Of a DNA stretch of 60,000 bases, positions 11,301 through 22,500 are shown in pieces. Position numbers and translations under genes: made by a program. The notes below the pieces were generated by a model, which made no database searches, had not been told where the DNA came from, and saw nothing but the letters and a program-made list of their open reading frames with translations. Positions within the stretch are counted from its first letter, which is position 1; each line of letters begins with the position of its first letter. Where the stretch lies: assembly GCF_001949145.1 (NCBI RefSeq), contig NW_019091526.1, positions 381,444 through 441,443 on the forward strand, given 5' to 3'. Origin of the DNA: Acanthaster planci (Eukaryota; Echinodermata; Asteroidea; Valvatida; Acanthasteridae).

Positions 11301-14300
11301 AGTCCTGAGAAATATCAGCACTTACCCAACCCTTGCTTATGTGCCACATTGCACAGTATTATAACGGTATTTCTTTTCCATTTACGTTAGTATTTGTTTT
11401 TGTAAGTATTGATTAGACTCATTCAGTGCCATATTTGCTAGCACATTGTATTTATCTTTAATGAGTGCATGCAGGATCTACTGAATGAAGGGAGCCAATA
11501 AGAATTAAAGCCATTTTGAATAGTGTGGTTAATATTAGAAGCAAATTAATGAATCATTCCATAAAGTTTTTAAAGTACCTTTTTGGTGGCCCGTAATCCA
11601 ACCATAAAAACCTTGAACAAACGTTATTTTCTAATGCAATATGATGAACCACGTTCGTTCCGACCAAACTCGCTAACCTTATTCGCAAACGCTGCTTTAA
11701 TCAACGTTGATTAGTAAACCGAGGTTTAACTATACCTTGTTAACCTTTCAAACGATGATTTCACATTATCCCATTAACCACATTTCAACCAACCTTGTAA
11801 ACCCTATGCAAACTTTCCTTGAACGTTTTTAAATGTACATGTATTACGTTCCGAGGTACTGTGATTACCTTCCACAAAAGATGATTTGACTTGGTTGATG
11901 ATCCAAGGCTCAACCAACCTTGAGCAAACGTTCCTTCAGAGTTTTAGAGTGTACGTTCCAGCCAACTGCGATAGCCTTTGGCAAACGACGATATCACGCT
12001 CTTCCTTGAACTACGGAAAAAGAAAACGTAGTAACATAAAGCGAACTGTTCTTGTTATACTTAGAAAACGTTGGTTCAGCATTGGTAGGCAATCCAAGGA
12101 CACTTAAACCACGGCCCGTGCTTAAGCCTACTAAGGATGCGTTAACGTTGTTTGATGAACAATGTTTAATCAACCTCGCCTAGCCCACTACAAACGATTT
12201 TTCAACGTCGTTTACTGAAGCTCTGTTCAATTCACACTGCTTACTAAAAGCATTGCTTCAACGTTTTATCACTGACCATGTTCGAATTAACCTTACAAAA
12301 ACATACCTTCAACGCCATCTTAACGTATAAGTGACAAAGAACATGAATCACTGGTACTCACCCATGACGCCAACGTAAAACCAACGTTGACAAGTTAACG
12401 CGCATATTTACAGATCTTGGTACGTTACACAGATTTTACACTAGAATAAGGTAATGAAAGGAATGAATTAACAACTGCAATGCAAATGCCTATAATAACG
12501 GAATGTGCTTGACCGGTCTTAAATGTGCGTTTAAGGCCGACAACAGGGGTCATGTCTCCCAAGAAAAGAGCCATTTTTGGAATACTCGTTTCCCTTCCTT
12601 CCAAAAGCAAGTAAAAAGTTCCAACGTGCTGTCTTACCCAAAAAAAGGTTATATATGGACACACAAATAAAACATTCCCAAATTTCTGGCCCTCCCTAAA
12701 ACAAGTCCCTCCCCCTAAAATTGGTTCTTGATCCATCATTGATTTTGTTAATATTTACCTTGGTGTCCTGGTGAATATTTTTGTGAGATCATATATCTCC
12801 ACATTTTCAAAATTGTATTTTTCAAATTACTTAAAATGGTGAACCATACGCTGTGAATAATGTTGAACTGCATGTATTGCTCCACATCAATCCAGTTCCT
12901 TCACTGTTGAAAAAAAAGGAAAGATAAGGTTGTGGCGACTAGTTTGCGTTCGATTGTGAAACATTTATGGCAATTGCAATAACGATGTAATTCATTACAA
13001 TGCGTCCAATCCTGAAGATACAAACATTAGTATTATCATTTATAAGGTCTCTGTGCACAATGACTTAAATAATTCAATAGCAATTACTGACAACAATTAG
13101 AGATAACTTAAAGCGTCGCATATAAAACGAAAAACACAACTTACGCGGAACAGGTGCGAGACAAGGGCCAGTTTGAAGTTCACATTGTTATTAAAAGTCA
13201 ACCCAAGCCACTTTTCAGGTAAGGGCGGATGTTGGGGTGGAGGCAACAGGGCCATGTCACCAAATGAGCCAAAATTCTTTTGAAAAATAATAAAAGAAAA
13301 AATGATGCGAGAAAACAAAAGTGGTTTTGGGTGGGTCTTTGTGTTTATTAAAACGTCTCACTGACCCTGTTAGGGTGCTGAATGATTGACTTGTTTATCA
13401 AAAAATCACCTGCAGCGGCGAACCGTAAATTACGGGAATTTCGGAAAATATAAATAGGCCTAGCCTATATAAAGAGTTTTGAAACATAAGCATTAAAAAC
13501 CATTAAAACATAAAACTACAACGTTATTAGGAGCATAAAAATGACAGAGATTGCTCAAAAAGAATTGCATAAGAAAAAAGGAACCACCAGACGAAATGAT
13601 ATGAGTTATCCATAGTGTATGTCTGAGCCCTTCCTGAACAACGAGCCTTGATGAATTTTTCAATTTGTTCAACTTAATTGTTTTTCTTTTTGCATCGTGG
13701 CCTAGCTACGGAGCAGTTTGGGATCCATAATGGTGGTGTAATCAGCGAGATGGTGGGGGGGGAGGTCAAGTTAGCCTCGTGGCATGTTGCAGTGGAAGGT
13801 TGGATTAATACTTTAATACTCATACTTTAGAAACGGTGCAAACATCTTAAGAGGGGGTCTTTTCAAGATAAAAACGCGGACATCTAATTGGAAAATACCT
13901 TCTCTAAACCAATCACAAAATCCGAATCCATCATCGGTCCATATTTGCGAAAATGATGCGATTTTGTCGTGAATAAGAGAGAAGTTTCAAAAGAAGTTTT
14001 GATATAACAATCATTGATTAATTTACTCACGTACAAAGAACACTTGTGTCGCTAAACTTTCTAAACGTTTTTGAAAAAACTTTATGAATTTAAGCCAATA
14101 TTATCGAGCCTCAGCAGTAGCCTCGTTGGTGATTCCGTGTTAACTATGAATAAACTGATCCATGCTTCGACTCTCTTGGGTTCATTTTTCCTGGCTTACC
14201 TTGTATTGGTTCAATTTACAAGTGGTGTTTTTCTCCCGAGAGTCTGTGTAAGGCAAATGTTTCTTTCAGTTGCCCAAAATTTCAACTTTTCCTTCAAAAA

Positions 14301-17300
14301 TTGCTGAATTGTTTGAAAAATATAGGCATGATATGACGACCTCCCTGGGAAAAGAATATTACCGCCTACAGACTGTCTTAGAGCAAAAAGCTTAAAGCTC
14401 ATTTTAAATTGTACACTATTGGTTGTCCATTGATATTTGGCAGTGGTCAATGAGAAACCAGCAGGGAGAAGTTAACATTTTCCCGTTCGTTTGTATGGGA
14501 AACTGTTGATCCCACAATAATTGCTTTATAAATGAGTGCTGCACTTTTTGCGTTCATCGTACGTGTAAATTAACGATGCTGGTTAATAAATAATACGGAA
14601 GATGATTAAACGAGCGGGCCAGAAAAATGTAATGGTTTCGTTTTTTTGTGTTTACTCTGTAGGGTATACGTCAAACAATTACTAAAGCGGAGTTTAGATA
14701 AAAGATAGAAGTGCGGTTACCTGTGCCTTGTGGAATTCCATTTGGCATTGCCTTATGAATGTATGAATGGCTTCCGTCTGAATTGTTAAAGGATCCATGA
14801 AATGAATTGCTATTAGAATCACTTTTTATGTATCTCTGTACACTTCTTAAATATATGAAGACTGTTTGACTTTTTTTTATTACGTGAACAAAAAAGTGCA
14901 CTTTTTAAACATTCCAAACTGATCAAGCATTTCTGGACAAGTGAGGGCGCTTTTCCTTTGATGTAAATTAAAGAAGACATGGTTCAGTTTGCATGTTTTT
15001 ATATTCAAATTGCGAAATCCAAATTTGAAAACATTCCTGTGAAAAGGTGCTTGCTTGCTTGTTGCTATTGGTATATACTTACACAGCAATGATTTGCCAA
15101 CGGAAATGAAATCTACGATAGCAGTGTTTTAAAAAATCTAGAAATTTTCTGTGCACAAATCATTGCAACATTAAAGCTTGGTGCCTCTGATGACATCGCA
15201 GTTTTGCTCATGAATATGCAAATGTGCATTAGTAGATATATAAAAAAAGCTCCAAAATATGGGCTAAAATTGCAAAACAAAAAAATTAAATCTTGTAAAT
15301 GGAAACCCAGAGGTGCAATTCCATTGCTCTAAGTACAATTTAGTAAAATGTTTCTATTTCATGGTCCCTTTAAACGGACTAAATTCTGTCTTCTGTGCAT
15401 CGTATTTGATAACTGAAAAGGTTTCGCGACTGGGCGAGCATGTGGACGGTGTGAGATTCACTCAACATTACAAAGTTTCATCATGTTTCAGGCTTCTCTT
15501 TCTTTTTGTGGAAACTGAGAGGTAGAGATACAGGGCTATTAAAATTCTGAATCGTTAAGACCATTGAGACGACCATTAGAAAAGGATTGTGATACAAAAC
15601 TGTATGGTGATGCAATAAGGTTAATTTAATGTGGCCTGCAGAATGCTTGATCTAAATTTATCTCCCCACTGAACTTGATTCCATTGTTGCTTTTAACTGT
15701 GATTCACCAAATACCTGATGTTTATTGGTAAAAAAATAATTTTACTGTTTTCAGAATAATAGTCTTACTATACACACATAATCTTTGAAAGTAACGGTCA
15801 CAAGGATTTCAAAAGCACAATTTCTAGATTTAAATCAAATAATAACGAAGACATTTACATGTAAATAGAAAGAAACTACTGAGTGAAATATCCAAATCAA
15901 GGGACGAAATCAGAATTCAATCCAAACTATGGGGCTAAGACCAACATTTGCGATAAAATAAATACAGAGCGCCATAAAAAAGCTTAAACATTTAAAAAGC
16001 TGAGACAAACTTGACCTAACAATAAGACACATTTGGATCCGCCATATGGATTTGATTTGATTTATGTCCACTCATCACATCAAAGGAGAAAGAAGCAAAT
16101 AGCACAATACATAGGGTGAAGAATGGAGATTACCAGTGGAAGCAGGAGGTGATATGAAGCAAGGATTCTTAGCAAATAATTAAGTATTTACAAATAGGTC
16201 ATTTGGGAGACATTTTGTGGTAAATTTTTCAGCATTAGGGAGACATTGGCTTTAAGGGAGACATTTCAGTGTCTCCCAATTTTCAAACTACCAGAAGGAA
16301 TATTACGGTCCATATTTTGAGAGATGATGGACTAGGGTCTAAAATGAAAACATACAAAGTTTCGTTCAGATCAGACTAGGGAATATTGAATTATGGGACA
16401 GTAAAGTTAAGTTGGAAAAATTTTGTGCGTATTCTTATGGGAATGTCTCCTAATGACCCATTAGCGGTAATGATAATTATTACTTATAATTACATCATTA
16501 TTTTGTAATTAAATATAAATAATTTCATTTTGGACAAAATTACAGAAAATCACTCTGCAAGTTTCTCCGCATCAGTAAGGTTAAAATCAAAATAGATGAA
16601 AAGCAATGATTACGTGTATTTGTGAATTCAGAAAAGTCAACAATGCTGCCATGGCCTTCGACCATGCATGAACAATTTACAGCGCAGAGGGGAGTACCAG
16701 AATCCTGACGTATACGCTGAGGGCGCTTACAAGCTTTTTTGAATTTATTGAAGCAAAGTATAGGCCTAAACAGAGGATATTTTATAGCATTCATTTTTAG
16801 TAAGCTTTTACCAATAGTATACATCGCTCATAATGAACCTCTTCCTATTATTTGTATCCATTTTAATGAAGTGATGTGCTCAGCAATAACAGTTTTTTGG
16901 ACATACATGGTAAAAAAAATGGGAAGATTTGTATCAGTGTGGAACATGCATGGTGATTGAGTATGGTGATGGTGTATTGAGTAGGTTGAAAACTTCCAAT
17001 TCTCAATCTGAAAGATTGATCAGTCCCAGAATGGATACATTTCACATTGTGAAATTAGTGGCGTGACTTCGTGCATGCCACTGGGTACACTTGCTCCCCT
17101 ATGATGTCTGTGCCCCACCCTCGTGGCGTCTTCCCAACGAAACCCAGAAAGAAAGCTTATTCAACTGAAGTTCATTTGCTTGGTGCCCCTTGAAAACGTT
17201 CACACCACAAGTTTCCCCTTCAGAATTTTGACCCCTGTCACGCCACTTCTCTAAATCAACTTGGTGTGGAAGGTCTGTTGATCGTGCGCAGCAGGTTCAA

Positions 17301-19353
17301 CGTTTGCCGCTGAGATAATGTCACTCTATATAACAGCTCTACGCATTTACTTGAATTTTGTTCGGGCTGCCTGTTCATTTCTCATTTTTTCCAGAGGGAA
17401 ATGACAATTTCACCCGGCTTCTAGGTGGAGCATCACCGAATGAGGGCGTTTTCCAGTACCGTGGAGCCGTCAACGAGTGGCACACCTTCTGCAGCTTGGA
17501 GTATTCGGCAGTGCTGGGTCAGTAATACAGAAGCCGCTGCGGGTTTCTTGTGGCCAAAATTCTTTGCTCTGTCTCAGAGCCATGGCATTTGGCATGTAGG
17601 AGGAGAATTGTCCAATTGAAGAGAAAGACCATCTTGCGTCTAGCTGGTTAAAAATGAAGCACTGAGTCTGATGAGACCCAGGATGGAACCATCTCTTATT
17701 TCTGGCCCAACTTTGTCATTAAATTGAACCCAATTTCGCTTTATGATTCCAGTTGAGGCCCCTCTCCTTTGTAAACTCGCCGGGTACAGCGTCTTTTGTA
17801 GCGTCCACAAGCTGAATGTGAGCCCAGTAAATGCAAGCCTGTTGCATTCTTTGGCTGCCTTTCCGTTGGGGAAATTCGGGTTTGAACCAACATGTACGCT
17901 GGACGATGCTCTTTGGTTAACATGCGACTCGGGTAAGTTTAGGCATTTGTTCAACCCCTGCCGTTCTGTACAATATGTTTGGATACACTAATTAAGGAAA
18001 ATGTCCGAAAAGCCGGATTTTGTCCCTCAACAAAATTTACTGACGTGCAGAACACGCTGGAGAGATTTTTAGTGGGCTTACAGGCTGCAATCCCTCTTTG
18101 TTTTAATACTGACGGAGTTGAGTATGTAACATCTGTTTAATAATGCTTTAGTGTGTCTTTTCCCATCGTCACACCAGTATAACTGCAGCTAAAGGTACCA
18201 CCATGACCCATTTTGGACGATATAAAAACCAAATTACCCCCAGCAGAAATAACGATAGTTGGGTTACGCCACCCCGGCGGCAAACCCATTAATTGATTGA
18301 AGTAGCCCACTGGTGCTTAAATAACGTCCTTAATTGTAGTTCTGACGTACGCTCAAGTTATTAAACTAGATCATTTCTATCTCAGACCTCTGTAAGGACG
18401 GTGGACTAATGCACTGAGTGAATTAATTAGCACTACGTTCATTTATTGGAATAATCTCTTGTATAGTACCTTTTGTTACGATGCATACGGTAATCCTCGA
18501 CTGAATTGCCGTTCTTTATTACGACTTGCAAACCTAGTTTCATGTTATAGGAATCGATCAAGTCCTAACATTATTTTTTACAGTGATAAAGCTTATGATT
18601 TAACATGTCGCATTCTGTATATTTCCTTCACATATCGAGATTTTGAGTTGAAACTGGAGCATGGTTACCACGAAGATGAGGGCATCCTTCAAGCTCGGTG
18701 CAACGACAAACAGCAGTGGCAACTAGTTTGTGGTGACGACTGGCTGGGCTCTCGGCATGCACATTACTTGGCCTGCCGCCATCTTGGATACCCTGTGACT
18801 GTTCGAGGTTCAGCCTTTGTTATGCCCAAATTTATTTTGAGGAACACTTACTCTATTTTTCTGCATGGTGCATTCTGCAGTGGACAGGAGGACAACCTAA
18901 CTAATTGTTATCTTTCGCAGCATCACTCGTCTTGCCGAAATTACGCGGGATTGATGTGCACTAACCAAAGTAAGCAGTTTTAAATCCCCGTCATTGATTT
19001 CAAGAATTGGGTTTGTCATGTTCCCTAAGTTAAACGGCTGTTGTTGAGCGAAACACGACCGTTACACTGAGCTGCCAGGAACAGATTCCCATCGGCAATG
19101 GAAAAAAATTTCACCTTATCTTCAACCTAGGGATGATATGTAAGTTGTGACCCTATAATGCAACATACAGATGTGTTAAAGTACCTTTCTATTCATACTG
19201 TGGCTCTGAAACTCATCAGGAGAAGATGATCTGTCGGATTTTGTTAGTTTAAATGATTTATTTTAACCGATTGTGGAAGGTCTTGTCTGAAGTACACGGA
19301 ATGTCGGAATCTCTTCTAAAATCAGAGTGTAGATGTACTGTGGAGGAAGACGG

Positions 19354-19408
<55 letters not shown>

Positions 19409-19481
19409 NNNNNNNNNNNNNNNNNNNNNNNNNNNNNNNNNNNNNNNNNNNNNNNNNNNNNNNNNNNNNNNNNNNNNNNNN

Positions 19482-19525
<44 letters not shown>

Positions 19526-22500
19526 GAGGGGGGGACTCCTTATGAAACCCGGATAATACTGCCACCAGGGGGAATCGTAAAGGCCTAAACCTCCAACATT
19601 CCGCCTCTCCGGTTTAGCAATTCACGATGGTGAACGTGGATCCGGTTTAAAATATATGACGCAATTACTCTAGAGAAGTAACAAGCGAAGAGAGAAAAGA
19701 CTAAAATAAATGCAGTCAGAACTCCAGCAATTTAAAACACATGTAGAACCATTCTTTAACTGTAAAATCCGCAATCCCAACCAAGTCAGCACTCCTGTTT
19801 ACATTCTCTATTTAGAAAATAATCCAGTGAGACAAAAAAATAAGCCAAGCTCTGCAACATTCCAGTTTGCCGAGGGGCAAAGGGAGGTAACTTGAACGCT
19901 GTAGTCTCAAGTAACTAGGTCTCGCCTGTCCTGGTCAATGATTGAAAAAAGGTTTCATATAAACTTGTTCAATCAATAGATAAAAAACTAGGCATCATTT
20001 AAGCCTATCGTCTTTAAACTTTAGGCGTCCAGACAAACTTTAGGCAAAAGCTCCCCAGTTCCTCAGGCAAAAGCTCCCCAGCTCCTCTGGCAAAAACTCC
20101 CCGGTTCTGAGTTTAATGCTCCCCGGTTCAGCTCCCCAACTCAAAATATGCTTAACACCATGACTAAAACCTCTCTGACCAACATCAACTAGTCCCGATT
20201 CACCTAGAATTTACCTCATTTGTACCTTTGAACTGCGCGCCTCATGCGGAACGTCATACTATACTCACACAATTTTGCCACGCCCACTGCTTCTGAAGTT
20301 CACAGTGGGCAAATTCATTCGCGGCATTTCCCTTAATTTTTCACATATTATTCTAGCAAAACCTCACTCAAATGACTAAAAGCTAATCTTCATGAAATTT
20401 TCTATAACTTCTCACTTTCCTTACTTGTGAATACATTAATAAAAAAACCTCATTTTTCCGGTGTGTTTACAACCCGAAATCCAATGTAAACAAGCCCTAC
20501 GTTCATGGAGAAAATGACAGTGATGTCAATATGAATATTCATAGTGACTACTAATAACCATACCAGACGAAAATGTCCAGAGTTGTCATCAAAGTTATAA
20601 AACTTCTAAAATCCCACCAAAATCGACCGATTTATGTGCAAAGAACCTAAATAAGTATTCCAAACTACCTTTTAATGTCATAAATCAGTTAAAATTCTCA
20701 GTCGTCTGGAATTAATTTAAGACCTTTCAACCCATCCACAAGCTCCTAGTTACACTTAAATAGCCGCCATGGGGTCATGCTGTTTAGCATCAACAAGCGT
20801 CAACGAGCGTCATCAAAGCGTCAATAAAATATTCAAGCTTTTCTATGGAAATATTTTATATTTACATTATTAGTAAGGCTCCTACATATTATGTTCAATG
20901 TGCCATTTTATCTAAAAAGTTACACGTGTGTCTTTATATTTGAGCGACAAATTCGGGCCTGCTCGTACAGCCCGACCAGTGGCCATCTTTCCTTACTCTG
21001 GCGTGGACGGCAGTAAAGAAAGATGGTGGCCCCATACATCGCGAAAAAGTTTCATGTTTCTGCGTTAATCTGGGAGCGAATTCGATGTTTCTCTTACACA
21101 GTAGCAGATCTTATAGAGCCTCTAAATATGATAAAATCACTTTTAAATCTTTAGAGGGTATTTTCAAGTTGTTGACGCTTTGTTGACGCTAGTTGTGTGT
21201 GTTGACGCTTGTTGACGATAAATAGCATGACCGGCCACCATGTTGGATTGCACACCAAGCCTATTTATAGCACAGTTTACATACACGGGAACAGCTGTTA
21301 AGTGTACAACTAAATCAACAAGTTCTGAGATGGATTTATTGTTGAAAATGGACTTTCAACGTTGAATTTTAAGAGATCTAAGCTCCTAAAGAGAATGCAG
21401 GAATGCTAGAAGAGAAGGCGAGATTTGGGGAAAGATAAAATGGAAGGAAATTTAGTGTGGGGGGGCATTTCCTCATAGTACACACGTAGTAGGATTTCCA
21501 TTTTCTTAATGCCCTATTTCACCCATCATTTAGGTTCTTTTTCATTTCATTTCTGCAAGGACCAAATATTCAGCTGAGACTGGTAGACGGCAAGCATGAT
21601 GGATCCGGTGTCTTGCAGGGCCGGTTCAGGCCCACCGACGACTGGGGTGCGATCTGCTCAGACTACTGGGACGGACGAGACTCGCAAGTGGCATGCCGCC
21701 ATCTTGGATTCTTCGGGCAAGTGAGAGTAACTGAATCACAGATCAGTGGCGAATCTCGAACAAATGTCAGTCTTGTTCCAGAATCAATGTTCCTATCAGC
21801 GGTCGGTTGTCACGGGAACGAAACTGAGCTGTCACAGTGCAACCTTGTGTCCGACGTCGAGTTCAGCTGCGAAGGATTCCCCTACGTCGAGTGCATGGAA
21901 GGTTTGAATAACCGAACATTATCAAAAAACCGTACAACCTGAAAAAAGATAACTTCAAACACCTGCATTTTTAAATTTTACAATCCAAGCAGTTGATCAT
22001 AAGTTTTAACGGTATACTGACATCTGTTTTCAATTGCATGTTAATGTGAGAGTGATGTCACTTCCTCCCCAGTGACGACAAGGTTTGACGTTCCTGCCTA
22101 CTTGTGTGGTAAGAAAAACTACTGTGGGTATGAATGTAATCCAGACCAGTTCGACCCAGAAATTATGAAAGGCGAAGTCTGCAAATGCGACGATGCATGC
22201 GTCTACTTCAATGACTGTTGCTATGACTACCGAGCTAACTGCAACCCTGCTGCCGAGTGGGGAGAAATACAAATAAATACTGTGAGCCTAGAGCATTACT
22301 CGTGCGTCTGGGTACCAGGCTACGACAGCGACTACGACTTGACAGGCTTCGCTTTGGTGAGTTCTTGTCCAGACACGTTGGCTGATTCCTTTTTGAGACA
22401 GAAATGCGAACGCAAAGCGGCCCTAGGCGACCTGGTTGGAATACTTCCTGTGTACGTCGTAGAGGGAGCCGTCTACAAAAACGTCTTTTGTGCACTTTGC

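Larger units (their letters stand above)
8366..17394 (+). other. Receptor intron 1 (9 kb), repeat-filled
   Basis: Runs from donor GTAAGT to acceptor TTTTTTCCAG. No convincing exon was seen inside. It contains dispersed repeats (about 8940-9310, 9960-10440, 10440-11180, 13720-14430), a degenerate AACGTT-rich tandem region (about 11600-12400) and two MITE-like elements (16194-16463, 17057-17247). The remainder (9311-9959, 12401-13719, 14431-16193, 16464-17056) is AT-rich with no feature I can support. Its length suggests room for regulatory sites, but none could be identified. Confidence 0.65.
18970..21559 (+). other. Receptor intron 4
   Basis: Holds a GA microsatellite with an assembly gap, a CTCCCC minisatellite (about 20035-20140) and a MITE (about 20774-21235). 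The remaining sequence, including 19523-20030 and 20141-20770, is AT-rich with no feature I can support. Confidence 0.6.

Noticed and set aside
17640-17954. Minus-strand ORFs opposite receptor exon 3
   Set aside because: The plus strand has splice sites and an SRCR pattern; the minus reading has neither.
19253-19588. ORFs of Arg-Glu or Ser-Leu repeats
   Set aside because: They are translations of a GA microsatellite plus Ns, not a gene.
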